Shown in pieces: positions 49,238 through 59,015 of a stretch of DNA of 64,000 bases. Numbering within the stretch: the stretch's first letter is position 1; each line of letters starts with the position of its first letter. The stretch is from Caproicibacter fermentans (GTDB taxonomy: Bacteria > Bacillota > Clostridia > Oscillospirales > Acutalibacteraceae): positions 186,001 through 250,000 of the forward strand of contig NZ_VWXL01000014.1 of assembly GCF_009746625.1 (NCBI RefSeq). Reading direction: 5' to 3'. The position numbers and the translations under genes are program-made. Below the pieces are notes generated by a model. It did not search any database. It was not told the origin of the DNA and was given only the letters and a program-made list of their open reading frames with translations.

Positions 49238-49360
49238 CGGGAAACAGTAAAATATCTGGCGCGGGCCTTTTGGTGGTTCAAGATGGCTTGTCACCGGGGA
49301 AGCAAAACAAAGGGAATCCTTTGTCATGATAAGATTGATGGATGATGATAGAAAAAATTC

Positions 49361-49389
49361 GTGACAAAAATTGATTCTTTTGCTATAAT
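49361..49389 (+). promoter_or_regulatory. Promoter of the exopolysaccharide locus
   Basis: -35 GTGACA (49361-49366), spacer of 17, -10 TATAAT (49384-49389). About 100 bases before the first gene. No other promoter of this quality is seen until 61826, which fits one long operon. Confidence 0.7.
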
Positions 49390-49492
49390 TCAAATGCTGG
49401 AAAATAAGCGATTGTTTATATGGAAATATTTGTAATTATAGAGTAAAATAAAAAAAGATAACAATTTTTACCAACGCCCTGGGAGATTTAAA

Positions 49493-51115
49493 ATGTTGAT
49501 GACGGATAATAAAAAAAGAAAATTCCTTTCTGAACGGCTGTGGATCGCGGCGGTCACTGTAATGATTTTTGTTACGGAGGCCGCTTACGGGGCATACCGC
49601 GGGATCTATGAGCAGATTCTGCCCGGCGATGCCATGAGCCGGGTGGCGAACGCTTACTATGTTCTGTTTGTAACCCCCCCGCGCCTGAGTTCTATGGGGT
49701 TGATTTGGAATCCGTTGCCCAGTCTCTTGGAAATTCCGCTGGTTGCCCTTTCAACCGTCTGGAAGCCGATGGCTTCCCGCGCGGTGGCGGGGGACATTGT
49801 ATCCGCGGCATTTGCGGCCCTTACCGCCATGATCCTCCTTCAGACATTTCAAAAATTCCGCATTTCATTTGGATATTCCCTGCTCATCACACTTTGTTAC
49901 GCGTTGCACCCCTATATTTTTTATTATGGGTCAAACGGAATGAGCGAGGGTATGTTTATTTTTTTTCTGGTTTACTGTATCTGTAATCTGACTTTATGGT
50001 TTACCTACGGGACCGGCAGCTATATTATTAAAATGGCGTTTGGCTTGGTGGGCGGCTTTCTAATCCGGTATGAAGCGATTCCGTTTGCGGTCGGAATCGG
50101 CGTTTGCATCATTCTGAACATTCTGTATAACCCCCGCGAAAAACCGTACTGGTTGGTCGGTAACGCCAAAAGAGAGCGTTTTCATTATATTGAAGGTACG
50201 CTGGTAACCCTTTATACTCCTGCGGCTTACGCCGGCATCGTGTGGATTCTGTTATGTCTTGTTATTACCGGAAATCCTCTCTACTTTTTAAATTCCGGCT
50301 ATTCCAACGCGGGGCAGAGCGCCTTCGCTTCGGGGGTTACGACATTTTCGGCCCTGACGCAGTATGTGCTGTTCAGAGCCATGCCGTTTTTGGTCTTCTT
50401 TCTTACGATCGTTTTTGTCCGCGTGTTTCGGGGAACTCTTTTTCGCTACGATTTTTTGTGCCTTTTTTTCCTTGTCATGTCTCTTCTTTCTTTTCATATT
50501 TTAATGTACTGGAAAGGAACTTCTTACGGATGGCTTCGCTATTTCTGCTACAGCCTTCCGACCTGCGTCGCCTGGATGCCTTACGAGATGTCGACTTTCC
50601 AAAATGAAACCGTGCCTGAGCCTTATGGACTGCCCGCGCGGCGGGGACGGCAGGCCGAACAGGTTAAGAAAAAGGGCAGACTGCTTTTCAAAATACTGCT
50701 CCCTTGTTCCCTTGTTCTGTCCGTTCTGCTGCTGAATAACGTGCTGAAAGACAGCAGTATCGTCGATCAGGAAATAGGGACGCACGTTTATCAGGAAAAT
50801 CTGGAAATCGCCGATTACATCAATGACAAGCTGCCGGACAAAAGAGTCCTGACGGATGTATTCACCACCTATAACGTTGCTCTCAATGTGAACAATTTTC
50901 AGAATCTGGTGGTAAGCAGCAGCCCGGATTTTGAAAAATGTGTGGCGGACCCGGTGGGCAGCGGCATTGAGTATTTACTGGTGCCGGACCCGAAGGGAGT
51001 CAGCAACTACGATGCGATTAACGTTGCCTACCCGAATCTGTATGCCCAAGGCGCCGACTGGTGCAGAGAAGTATACGATTTCGGGGATTATAAACTGTTT
51101 CAAGTAACCGGTTAA
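49493..51115 (+). CDS. Multi-spanning GT-C-like membrane glycosyltransferase
   Basis: Protein of 540 aa with about ten to eleven membrane helices and a C-terminal soluble domain (about 435-540). The first outside loop has LPGDAMSRVANAYYV, an acidic motif of the kind found in GT-C lipid-sugar-dependent transferases (ArnT/PMT-like fold), though no exact family can be named. A cytoplasmic loop near 385-405 is rich in Arg/Lys. First gene of the exopolysaccharide operon, 15 bases before the synthase. It may add sugars from lipid carriers to the growing polymer outside the cell. Confidence 0.65.
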   Translation: MLMTDNKKRKFLSERLWIAAVTVMIFVTEAAYGAYRGIYEQILPGDAMSRVANAYYVLFVTPPRLSSMGLIWNPLPSLLEIPLVALSTVWKPMASRAVAGDIVSAAFAALTAMILLQTFQKFRISFGYSLLITLCYALHPYIFYYGSNGMSEGMFIFFLVYCICNLTLWFTYGTGSYIIKMAFGLVGGFLIRYEAIPFAVGIGVCIILNILYNPREKPYWLVGNAKRERFHYIEGTLVTLYTPAAYAGIVWILLCLVITGNPLYFLNSGYSNAGQSAFASGVTTFSALTQYVLFRAMPFLVFFLTIVFVRVFRGTLFRYDFLCLFFLVMSLLSFHILMYWKGTSYGWLRYFCYSLPTCVAWMPYEMSTFQNETVPEPYGLPARRGRQAEQVKKKGRLLFKILLPCSLVLSVLLLNNVLKDSSIVDQEIGTHVYQENLEIADYINDKLPDKRVLTDVFTTYNVALNVNNFQNLVVSSSPDFEKCVADPVGSGIEYLLVPDPKGVSNYDAINVAYPNLYAQGADWCREVYDFGDYKLFQVTG

Positions 51116-51130
51116 AGGCGGTGCTAAAGG

Positions 51131-53371
51131 ATGAACAAACCGGAAATCAGATTGGGAGATAGACTGGTACAGGCCGGATATATTACGGATGAGCAGCTGG
51201 ATACCGCCGTTGAGCTCCAAAAGCGGGACGGCGGCCTGCTGGGAGACTGCCTGATCCGGTACGGGTACCTTACAGCATACCAGCTTTCCGATTTTATCTA
51301 TCAGAATCAGTTTTCCAGGTTAGGCGAACTGCTGATCCAGGACCGGAAAATTACACGGGATCAGCTGGAAAAAGCGCTGGACTACCAAAAGCAGAACGGC
51401 GGACGAATCGGCAGCATCTGCGTCCATCTCGGCCTTTTGTCTCAGGATTCCCTGGAACAGACGCTTCAGAAGCACAGCCGCGATAAGGGCAGATTGGGCG
51501 ACATTCTTCTTCGCGACGGAATTCTGACGCAGGAGCAGCTTAATAACGCGCTTAATATGCAGCGGAGGAGCGGCGGCCGGCTGGGCGATATTTTGCTTTT
51601 CCTGCGGTATGTGGATCAGGAAACCCTTTGTCGGGAGCTTGCAAACCAATTTGAGCTGGGGCGCCTCGGGGACGAGGTCGATCTTGCGAAAGTGCGTAAG
51701 CTGCCGTATCGGTTGGCGGATAAGCACAAAGCGATCGTTGTATCCGAATGGAAGGACGCTTTTTTGCTGGCTGTGCCGAATCGCTTAGACGATGCGGCGG
51801 TCGGCGAAATCGCCTCCTTTCTCAGAAAACCGGTCGAGCAGGTTCTGGCCACACCGGAGGAAATGAGCGATTTATGGGATCGGTGTTATAAGAAGATTGA
51901 GCGGCACAAAAGCGTTTTCGACCTGTACGACAACCAGCCGCAGAATTCCGCGATTGTTACATTCAGCACTCCGCAGCTGATTACGCTGATCGTGCTGGGG
52001 ATTGCAATATTGGTCGGGATTCTTGTGGACTGGTTCGCGACTCTTTTTGTGGTTAACATGGCGATACAGATCGTTTATGCGCTTATGACGATTCTGAAAC
52101 TCTATTTGGTTCTGCGGGGAGAGGACGAAAACAGCCAGCTGCGATTTACACGGGAAGAATTGGAACAGATCGACGAAAAAGACCTTCCGGTGTATACGGT
52201 TCTGATCCCGGTTTATCATGAAACCGAGGTGATCAGAACGCTGCTGCGGCACATCGCCTCAATGGACTACCCCAGTTATAAGCTGGACGTGCGCGTTTTG
52301 CTGGAAGAGGACGACCTGCAGACGATTGAGGCGGTAAGGGCGATTCAGAAATCGGGAGACATTCCGTTTGAGTTTTCTCCGATCATCGTTCCAAAATCAC
52401 AGCCGCAGACAAAGCCGAAAGCCTGCAATTACGGGCTTTTGCAGGCGCGCGGAGAATATGTGGTGATTTATGACGCGGAGGACCGGCCGGAACCGGACCA
52501 GCTGAAAAAAGCATATCTTTCTTTTCAGATGCTGCCGGAGGAATTTGTTTGCATTCAGGCAAAGCTGAATTATTACAACAGCGATCAGAATTTTCTGACG
52601 AAGCTCTTTACGCAGGAATACAGCATGTGGTTTGAAAATCTTCTGGTCGGCGTGATGCAGATGGATATCCCGGTTCCGCTGGGGGGTACCTCCAACCACT
52701 TTAAAATGAGCTTTCTGCGGGAAGTCGGCGGCTGGGACCCCTTTAACGTGACGGAGGACGCCGATCTGGGCGTAAGGCTGTTCAAGTTCCGGTATAAAAC
52801 CGCGGTGCTGGACTCCAGAACCTGGGAAGAGGCAAATTCGAATCTGAAAAACTGGACGCGGCAACGTTCGCGCTGGATCAAGGGCTACATGCAGACCTGG
52901 TTTGTTCACATGAGGCATCCGGTGCAGCTGTTTCGTGAACTGGGGCTGCGCGGCTTTATCGGCTATCAGGCGATGGTTTTCGGCACGCCCGTGCTTCCGC
53001 TGATCAATCCGTTCCTCTGGCTGATGATGATTCTCTGGTTTGCAACTAAGGCCTGGTGGATCCAGTATTTGTTCCCGGGTTTCCTTTACTATATTTCCAT
53101 GATCCAGTTGATTTTCGGGAATTTTATGTTTACCTACATCAATATGGTCGGCATGTATTCCGTCATTCGAGACTGTAATTTAAAAAAGCAGCAGTCCTTT
53201 TCTTATTCCTTAATCAAATACGCCTTGCTGACTCCGGCTTATTGGGCCTTAATGAGTGTGGCCGCCTATAAAGCCCTGTTCCAACTGCTTCGAAAGCCGT
53301 TTTACTGGGAAAAGACGATTCATGGTCTGGATGAACCGGCAGCGGAAAACGAGGGGGAAAACACAGGCTGA
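51131..53371 (+). CDS. Processive family 2 glycosyltransferase with six MshEN-type c-di-GMP motifs
   Basis: Synthase of 746 aa. Residues 7-173 hold six 24-residue repeats of the form RLGxxLxxxxxxTxxQLxxALxxQ, starting at 7, 36, 63, 92, 121 and 150, a period of 29 like MshEN c-di-GMP domains. A GspE-N-like part follows (about 175-250), then a membrane pair (about 283-328). The GT2 domain has VYTVLIPVYHE (354-364), DAED (448-451), TED (541-543) and QRSRW (578-582), the QxxRW of processive synthases, followed by several membrane helices. NfrB-like proteins combine these domains too. With the BcsB-like protein next door it likely makes and exports a polysaccharide when c-di-GMP is high. Confidence 0.85.
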   Translation: MNKPEIRLGDRLVQAGYITDEQLDTAVELQKRDGGLLGDCLIRYGYLTAYQLSDFIYQNQFSRLGELLIQDRKITRDQLEKALDYQKQNGGRIGSICVHLGLLSQDSLEQTLQKHSRDKGRLGDILLRDGILTQEQLNNALNMQRRSGGRLGDILLFLRYVDQETLCRELANQFELGRLGDEVDLAKVRKLPYRLADKHKAIVVSEWKDAFLLAVPNRLDDAAVGEIASFLRKPVEQVLATPEEMSDLWDRCYKKIERHKSVFDLYDNQPQNSAIVTFSTPQLITLIVLGIAILVGILVDWFATLFVVNMAIQIVYALMTILKLYLVLRGEDENSQLRFTREELEQIDEKDLPVYTVLIPVYHETEVIRTLLRHIASMDYPSYKLDVRVLLEEDDLQTIEAVRAIQKSGDIPFEFSPIIVPKSQPQTKPKACNYGLLQARGEYVVIYDAEDRPEPDQLKKAYLSFQMLPEEFVCIQAKLNYYNSDQNFLTKLFTQEYSMWFENLLVGVMQMDIPVPLGGTSNHFKMSFLREVGGWDPFNVTEDADLGVRLFKFRYKTAVLDSRTWEEANSNLKNWTRQRSRWIKGYMQTWFVHMRHPVQLFRELGLRGFIGYQAMVFGTPVLPLINPFLWLMMILWFATKAWWIQYLFPGFLYYISMIQLIFGNFMFTYINMVGMYSVIRDCNLKKQQSFSYSLIKYALLTPAYWALMSVAAYKALFQLLRKPFYWEKTIHGLDEPAAENEGENTG

Positions 53372-53440
53372 TCTCTGTAGTAATGAGGCAAAGGCGGAGC
53401 TTATTTGTTCGAAAGTCAAAAATGTCTGGAGGAATGAAAA

Positions 53441-55906
53441 ATGCACAAGGTCAAAAAACCATATCCTGCTCAACTGCTTGTCATTTTATCCCTGCTGGTG
53501 TCTTTATTGTATACGGAGCTGCCGGTGACCTGCTTTGCGGCCGGGGCGGGACAAACAACTTCCTCCGCGGCGCTCAATGAAACGCAAAGGCAGCAGAAGG
53601 AAGAGGGCGACCGCCTTACCGCCGAGGCCGACGCGGCAAAACAGAAAGCGGACGAACTTGTCCTGGAGGGGAAACTGAACCGCCTGAACAGCGATTCGGC
53701 GGATATTCAGCTGTTTTCTCAGACGGTCCACCTGAGCATGCCGCGGAATACCGCTTCCTACACATTCCGGATACCGAACGGGACCGTGCTGCAGGATGGA
53801 TGCTATCTGAACCTTGATCTGCATATTTCCAGCACCCTGCTTGAAAACCGTTCCAGCATCACGATTGCGGTCAACGGAACAAACCTCGATACGAAGTGGA
53901 TCCTCAGCGTTGTCAAAAATCAGGCATCGTGGTGGAAAATTCCCGTTCCTGTTTCCCTTTTAAAAACAGACGGCAGCTACAACACCTTGACGATTACCAC
54001 CGCGCAGCGGTCTATTGAAGGCGACTGCGCGGATATTGATAACCCTTCCAACTGGGTGCGGTTTGACCCGGATTCTTTTTTGCACCTTGCAATCGCTCGG
54101 TATGCCGAACCGAATCTTGGAAATCTTTATTCCTATTATTATGATAACCTGGATGACGGATTCAGCTTAAAAAACGAATTTGTCCTGCCGTCGAATCCGA
54201 AAACAACTGACATTACATATATGCTGAAAGCGGCGTCCGCCATCGGAAGCAGCAGCCGATGGAAAAATCTTCTTGATTTTAAAGTTTCAAAATCCGAACC
54301 CGCCGACCCGAACATCAAAAATAAAATTTATCTGGGAATTTTGCAGAACTGGTCTGGGAACGCGAATCTGACCCTGCCGGGAGCCCTTGCGGAAAACGAA
54401 GGTTTTCTGTCGGTTAAGGGCGAAAACGCCCTGATTACCGGGAGGGACGAAGCAGGGCTTAAAAAGGCAGTGGACTTTTTTTCGGCTCCCGCGTACCTGA
54501 ATCAAATTGGGGGAAAAAGCCTGACGGTCAAATCCGCCGTTTCGGACATCTCCGCCGGGATAAAGCCGAACAACTCCGGTTATTATACGTTTCAGGATTT
54601 TGGCTATGACGACGTCAATCTGGCCGGGGCGTTTCATCAGACCACAACCATGAATTTCACGCAGCCGAGCGACGTCAGCAGCGGCGCCGCTTCATACGTC
54701 AATATAAAATTCCGGCATTCCAAAGCGTTAATGCCCGACAGCTCTCTCCTCTCCGTTTATATCAACGACACGGCCTGCGGCAGCGTGAAACTGAATTCCT
54801 CCAACGCAGACTCGGGCAACATCAAGGTCAGAATTCCCGCCGAAGCGCTGAAACAGGAAACAATCAGCGTAAAAATCGACGTATACAACTATCTTGGAAA
54901 AATCGACTGCTCCAAGGACTGGTATGATACCGCATGGACCGTGATCAACAAGGATTCCGAACTTTATTTTGAGCCCGGAAGCGCCGGCGTGACTCCGACG
55001 CTTTTGAATTTTCCGTCGTTCCCCACGTTTTCCGCGGACAATACCGCAGACGTGATGGTCTCCATGCCGGACGACTCCAGCCCGGATAACCTCACCGTGA
55101 TGAGCCTTTTGTCCGTCAGGGTCGGCCAGAAAACCGGACAGACGTTTGACTATTCTCTCTGTTCCTCCGCGGCGAAGATTACGGAGGAGGACAAAAAAAA
55201 GAACATGATTTTTATCGGTTCCAACGATAAAGTCAGCCTGCCGGAGGAGGTTTCCGCCGCGCTGGGCGTCGTGCCGGCACAGGACGGCGCGTTTCACATT
55301 GCGAATGGGCTGACGCTGACCGCCGAGACGCTTCAGAATAAAATCGTGTTTCAGGTCATCCGGTCACCATGGAACTTTTATAAAAAAATCTATGTGATTA
55401 CCTATGATAAGGGAATGGAAAAGAATCTGCAGGATTTTCTGAGCGACAGCTCCAGAATTAACAAATTGTCTGATGAGCTCAGCGTCGTTGACGCGCAGAA
55501 TCATGTCACGGGGTATACGATAGGGGCAGGCGCCGGGGAATCCCAGAAAAAGGTGCCTCTGTCCTGGGAACGGATCAAATATCTGATCGAAAAGTACACG
55601 GGCATACCGGTGTGGGCGGCGGGGTTGATTCTCGTTCTGATCCTTCTTTGCCTGTATCTGCTGATTCAGGCAAAACGGAACAAAAAACGGTTCGAGCAGA
55701 ACGCCGAGAAAATCAGACTCAGCATGGAAGGAAATTCCCGTGCCGCCGAAGAACCGGATGAATCCGACTTTGGCGCGTCATACGGCGGACCAGACCAGGA
55801 CAGCCGCGAAGATGGCGCTGCCGCGGAACTGCCCTCCGCTGCCGAAACTCCGGAAAGCCCAATAAAGAAAAATGGACCCGCTCATTTCAAAGACGATCAC
55901 CGCTGA
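53441..55906 (+). CDS. BcsB-like polysaccharide synthase subunit
   Basis: Membrane-anchored extracellular protein of 821 aa. Signal sequence at 1-31 (LLVILSLLVSLLYTELPV), a short coiled-coil-like stretch at 40-75 rich in Gln/Glu/Lys, then repeated carbohydrate-binding and flavodoxin-like units typical of BcsB (for example TASYTFRIPNGTVLQDGCYL-type segment and KIDCSKDWYDTAWTVI). One membrane helix near 725-745 and a Pro/Glu/Asp-rich cytoplasmic tail. In cellulose synthases BcsB guides the polymer out of BcsA; here it follows the synthase directly, supporting the same role. Confidence 0.8.
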   Translation: MHKVKKPYPAQLLVILSLLVSLLYTELPVTCFAAGAGQTTSSAALNETQRQQKEEGDRLTAEADAAKQKADELVLEGKLNRLNSDSADIQLFSQTVHLSMPRNTASYTFRIPNGTVLQDGCYLNLDLHISSTLLENRSSITIAVNGTNLDTKWILSVVKNQASWWKIPVPVSLLKTDGSYNTLTITTAQRSIEGDCADIDNPSNWVRFDPDSFLHLAIARYAEPNLGNLYSYYYDNLDDGFSLKNEFVLPSNPKTTDITYMLKAASAIGSSSRWKNLLDFKVSKSEPADPNIKNKIYLGILQNWSGNANLTLPGALAENEGFLSVKGENALITGRDEAGLKKAVDFFSAPAYLNQIGGKSLTVKSAVSDISAGIKPNNSGYYTFQDFGYDDVNLAGAFHQTTTMNFTQPSDVSSGAASYVNIKFRHSKALMPDSSLLSVYINDTACGSVKLNSSNADSGNIKVRIPAEALKQETISVKIDVYNYLGKIDCSKDWYDTAWTVINKDSELYFEPGSAGVTPTLLNFPSFPTFSADNTADVMVSMPDDSSPDNLTVMSLLSVRVGQKTGQTFDYSLCSSAAKITEEDKKKNMIFIGSNDKVSLPEEVSAALGVVPAQDGAFHIANGLTLTAETLQNKIVFQVIRSPWNFYKKIYVITYDKGMEKNLQDFLSDSSRINKLSDELSVVDAQNHVTGYTIGAGAGESQKKVPLSWERIKYLIEKYTGIPVWAAGLILVLILLCLYLLIQAKRNKKRFEQNAEKIRLSMEGNSRAAEEPDESDFGASYGGPDQDSREDGAAAELPSAAETPESPIKKNGPAHFKDDHR

Positions 55907-55947
55907 CTCCTTTTACTGAAATTTTCCTGGGGAAGGATGAAAAACAA

Positions 55948-57282
55948 GTGTATACCGTTCTTCTTTCCGGCGGTTCCGGAAAACGCCTTTGGCCGCTTTC
56001 CGGACCGATGCGTTCAAAACAGTACCTGAAAATCCTGACGGATGAAGAAACCGGATTGCCCTGCTCCATGGCGCAGCGCGTGTGGAAGCAGATCCGCAGG
56101 GCGGAGTTGGACGGCTGCTGTGTTATTTGCACCGACGAAACGCAGGCCGAGCTTCTTTCCGGCCAGTTGGGAAAGGTACGGATTGCCCTGGAGCCGGAGG
56201 GCCGCGACACGTTCGCGGCGGTGGCCCTTTCGTGCGCGTATTTAAAAAGCAGACTGCATGCAAAAAACGACGACATTGTCTGCGTTATGCCGGTGGACCC
56301 GTATACCGAGCAGTCCTTTTTTGATACGGTGCGCCGTTTGCCCGCGGCGCTTTCCGAGAGCGGAGCCGAAATTGCTCTGATGGGTGTTAAACCGACCGGC
56401 CCGTCCGTAAAATACGGTTATATTCTTCCAAAGGGCAAGGCCGGAGATTTCCTGCCGATTGATTCGTTTCAAGAAAAACCGGATGAAAAAGAGGCAAAAA
56501 GACTGCTTGGGCAGGGAGCCCTGTGGAACTGCGGCGTGTTTTGCCTCAGGGTGGGCAGTGTTCTGGAAAAGTTGTCCGAGCTGCGCCTGCCGAAGGAGTA
56601 TGACGCCCTGTGCGCCCGGTACGGAAAACTGCCCGCCGTCAGTTTTGATTACGCGGTGCTGGAAAAATCAAGTTCATTGGTTGTCGTCCCTTTTGACGGC
56701 ATGTGGAAGGATCTTGGAACCTGGGGCGCGGTTTCGGAGATTATGGATCGCACAAGCTGGGGAAACTGTATGATGGATCCGGAGTGTATCGGGTCCAATA
56801 TCCTGAACGAAACCAATATCCCGGTTGTCGCCATGGGAATCAGAGACCTGATGGTTGTCGCAAGCAGCGACGGGATTCTGGTGACGGATAAAAACAGAAG
56901 TCAGCACCTGAAAGAATTTGTCACCCGGCTGGAGCCGAGGCCCGTTTTTGAGGAAAGAAGCTGGGGCACGGCATCCGTCCTTGATTTTTCAAGAGATAGC
57001 CGGGATTATACCATGATCCGCAAAGTACGGGTTCGGGCGGGGGGCGCGTTCGGCCCGGTCTGCAGGCAGAACCAGGACAAGCTGTGGACCGTTCTTTCCG
57101 GCAGCGGCCGGGCCGCAATCGGGGACCGGGAGCGGGCGCTGAAGACCGGCGACTGCGTTCAGGTGCCGCGGGGTACCACGCATTCCGTCAGCGCGGCGGA
57201 GGAATTGGTGATTCTTGAAGTTCAGAGAGGTTCCGGCATGCCGAATGAAGATCGCAGGGGAAAGGGGGAAACGCCGAAATGA
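55948..57282 (+). CDS. Mannose-1-phosphate guanylyltransferase-like protein (ManC family)
   Basis: Sugar nucleotidyltransferase of 444 aa. The N-terminal domain has the pyrophosphorylase loop LSGGSGKRLWPLS (normally GGSGTRLWPLS) and SKQYL for the usual PKQ; FQEKPD near 169 matches the FVEKP motif with the catalytic Lys; NCGVFCLR follows near 190. A C-terminal cupin-like domain (about 330-430) resembles the isomerase half of bifunctional ManC, shortened. Start: GTG 55948 with GGGGAAGGATG upstream. Probably supplies GDP-mannose or a related GDP-sugar to the locus. Confidence 0.82.
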   Translation: MYTVLLSGGSGKRLWPLSGPMRSKQYLKILTDEETGLPCSMAQRVWKQIRRAELDGCCVICTDETQAELLSGQLGKVRIALEPEGRDTFAAVALSCAYLKSRLHAKNDDIVCVMPVDPYTEQSFFDTVRRLPAALSESGAEIALMGVKPTGPSVKYGYILPKGKAGDFLPIDSFQEKPDEKEAKRLLGQGALWNCGVFCLRVGSVLEKLSELRLPKEYDALCARYGKLPAVSFDYAVLEKSSSLVVVPFDGMWKDLGTWGAVSEIMDRTSWGNCMMDPECIGSNILNETNIPVVAMGIRDLMVVASSDGILVTDKNRSQHLKEFVTRLEPRPVFEERSWGTASVLDFSRDSRDYTMIRKVRVRAGGAFGPVCRQNQDKLWTVLSGSGRAAIGDRERALKTGDCVQVPRGTTHSVSAAEELVILEVQRGSGMPNEDRRGKGETPK

Positions 57283-58211
57283 ACAGTCTGGTGGGCGATA
57301 CGGGGTTTGTCGGCTCCAACCTGCTTGCGGAGTCACGGGGCTTTTTCGGCGGGCTTTATCACTCCGGTAATATTGGGGAGGCATACGGAACGAAACCGGA
57401 CCTGCTGGTTTACGCGGGCGTACGTGCGGAAAAGTTTCTTGCGGACCGGTTCCCGGACCGCGACCTCGCCGACGTTGAAGAAGCGTTTTCCAACATTGAA
57501 CGGATTGACCCGAAACGGTTGGTCCTGATTTCCACAATCGACGTTTTTTCGGAACCCAGGGGAGTGGATGAAAAAAGCGCGGTGAGCCTGTCCGGGCTGT
57601 CCCCTTACGGATCAAACCGATTCCACCTGGAGCAGCTGGTCAGGGGAAGCGGAAGGGATTGCCTGATTGTACGCCTGCCCGGCTTGTACGGTGTTAATTT
57701 GAAGAAGAACTTTATTTTTGACCTGATTCATGTGATCCCGTCTTTGCTGACGGACCGCAAATTCACGGAGCTGTCCGCCCGCGAACCCCGGCTGCGTGAT
57801 TTTTATCAGGATCAGGGAAACGGCTTTTACCGGTGCGGAGCAATGAACGCGGAGGATCGGAAAATGTTGAAAGCCATGTTTGAGCGGCTGGAATTCAGTG
57901 CGGTCAATTTTACGGACAGCCGGGCAATTTTTCAGTTTTATCCGCTTTCCTGTCTGTGGGGACATCTCATGCGCGCGCTTGAGGAGCGGCTGCCGCTGAT
58001 TCATCTTGCAACGGAACCGGTGCGCATTTCCGACCTGTATCGGTTTGTGACGGGAAGGGAGTTTCATAACGAGCTTGCAAAGGCAGTTCCGGATTATGGG
58101 TTCAAAACAATTTACGCAAATCAATGGGGCGGTAAAAACGGCTATCTTTTTGACCGCGAGTACGTCATGCGCGATATTAAAAATTTTGTTGAAAGGTATC
58201 GGCCGCAATGA
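57279..58211 (+). CDS. NAD(P)-dependent sugar epimerase/dehydratase-like (extended SDR)
   Basis: Rossmann-fold protein of 310 aa. The cofactor loop GDTGFVGSNL is at the very N-terminus, and LVLISTIDVFSEP near 85 corresponds to the Ser/Thr strand. The catalytic pair reads PYGSNRFHLE: Tyr is present but the usual YxxxK Lys is Arg. The gene overlaps manC-like and the next gene by ATGA at both ends, so it is tightly coupled. It may alter a sugar nucleotide or have lost normal SDR chemistry. Confidence 0.75.
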   Translation: MNSLVGDTGFVGSNLLAESRGFFGGLYHSGNIGEAYGTKPDLLVYAGVRAEKFLADRFPDRDLADVEEAFSNIERIDPKRLVLISTIDVFSEPRGVDEKSAVSLSGLSPYGSNRFHLEQLVRGSGRDCLIVRLPGLYGVNLKKNFIFDLIHVIPSLLTDRKFTELSAREPRLRDFYQDQGNGFYRCGAMNAEDRKMLKAMFERLEFSAVNFTDSRAIFQFYPLSCLWGHLMRALEERLPLIHLATEPVRISDLYRFVTGREFHNELAKAVPDYGFKTIYANQWGGKNGYLFDREYVMRDIKNFVERYRPQ

Positions 58212-58996
58212 AATTGTCTGTTTCCAACATCGCCTGGAAGGCGGAGCAGGATGAAGAGGTTTATTCGGAAATGAGCCGGCTTGGATTTACCGGTTTGGAA
58301 ATTGCTCCAACACGGATTCTGACAATGCCTGTTTATGAAAAAGCCGGCGAAGCGGCGCTGTTTGCTCAAAATTTGCAAACACGCCGGGGACTCCGGATTG
58401 TTTCCATGCAGTCCATCTGGTTCGGCAGAACGGAGAATCTGTTTGGGCCGCGGCAGGAACGGGAAACCCTGATGGATTATACGCGCGGCGCAATCGATTT
58501 TGCTTCGGCATGCGGCTGCATGAATCTGGTATTCGGCTGCCCCCGCAACCGTGTGATGCAAAGCGCCGGTCAATACCCGCTCGCAGTGGCTTTTTTTCAA
58601 GAGACGGCAGACTATGCCCTGAAAAACGGTACGGTGATCTCGCTGGAAGCAAATCCCGCCGTTTACGGAACCAATTTTATCAATACGACCCTTGAGGCGG
58701 CGGAGCTGGTGGAACGCGTGAACTCGCCGGGATTCCGTCTTAACCTGGATTTCGGAACAATGCTGGAAAATCACGAAGAACCGGAAGCGGTTGCGTACGT
58801 TCTGCCGCTGGTCCATCATGTTCACATCAGCGAGCCTGGGCTGGGGCCGGTTCATTCACGCCCGGAACACGCGGAACTGATGCGCCTGCTTCGGCGGAGC
58901 GGATATGCCGGTTATGTTTCACTGGAAATGAAAAATCCCGGAAATCTGCAGACCGTGTTTCAATCGATGAATCTGCTGCAAAATGTTTTCGGGTAA
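58208..58996 (+). CDS. Sugar phosphate isomerase/epimerase-like TIM barrel
   Basis: Protein of 262 aa of the xylose isomerase-like (AP endonuclease 2) superfamily. The pattern LSVSNIAWKAEQDEEV, FTGLEIAPTRIL, VISLEANPAVYG, LNLDFGTMLENHE and VHHVHISEPGLGPVH gives the metal residues Glu, Asp, His and the final Glu in YVSLEMKNPG. It overlaps the SDR gene by four bases. Likely isomerises or epimerises a free or modified sugar in the polysaccharide pathway; the substrate is unknown. Confidence 0.8.
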   Translation: MKLSVSNIAWKAEQDEEVYSEMSRLGFTGLEIAPTRILTMPVYEKAGEAALFAQNLQTRRGLRIVSMQSIWFGRTENLFGPRQERETLMDYTRGAIDFASACGCMNLVFGCPRNRVMQSAGQYPLAVAFFQETADYALKNGTVISLEANPAVYGTNFINTTLEAAELVERVNSPGFRLNLDFGTMLENHEEPEAVAYVLPLVHHVHISEPGLGPVHSRPEHAELMRLLRRSGYAGYVSLEMKNPGNLQTVFQSMNLLQNVFG

Positions 58997-59015
58997 ATAG
59001 GGAGGGAGAGGGAGC

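Larger units (their letters stand above)
49041..49492. other. Intergenic region with transposase remnant and promoter
   Basis: 452 bases. The left part holds a long inverted repeat (49085-49143) and a 29-codon frame like the start of an insertion sequence OrfA. The right part holds the promoter at 49361-49389 and a roughly 100-base AT-rich leader before the exopolysaccharide locus. No other gene seen. Confidence 0.55.
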
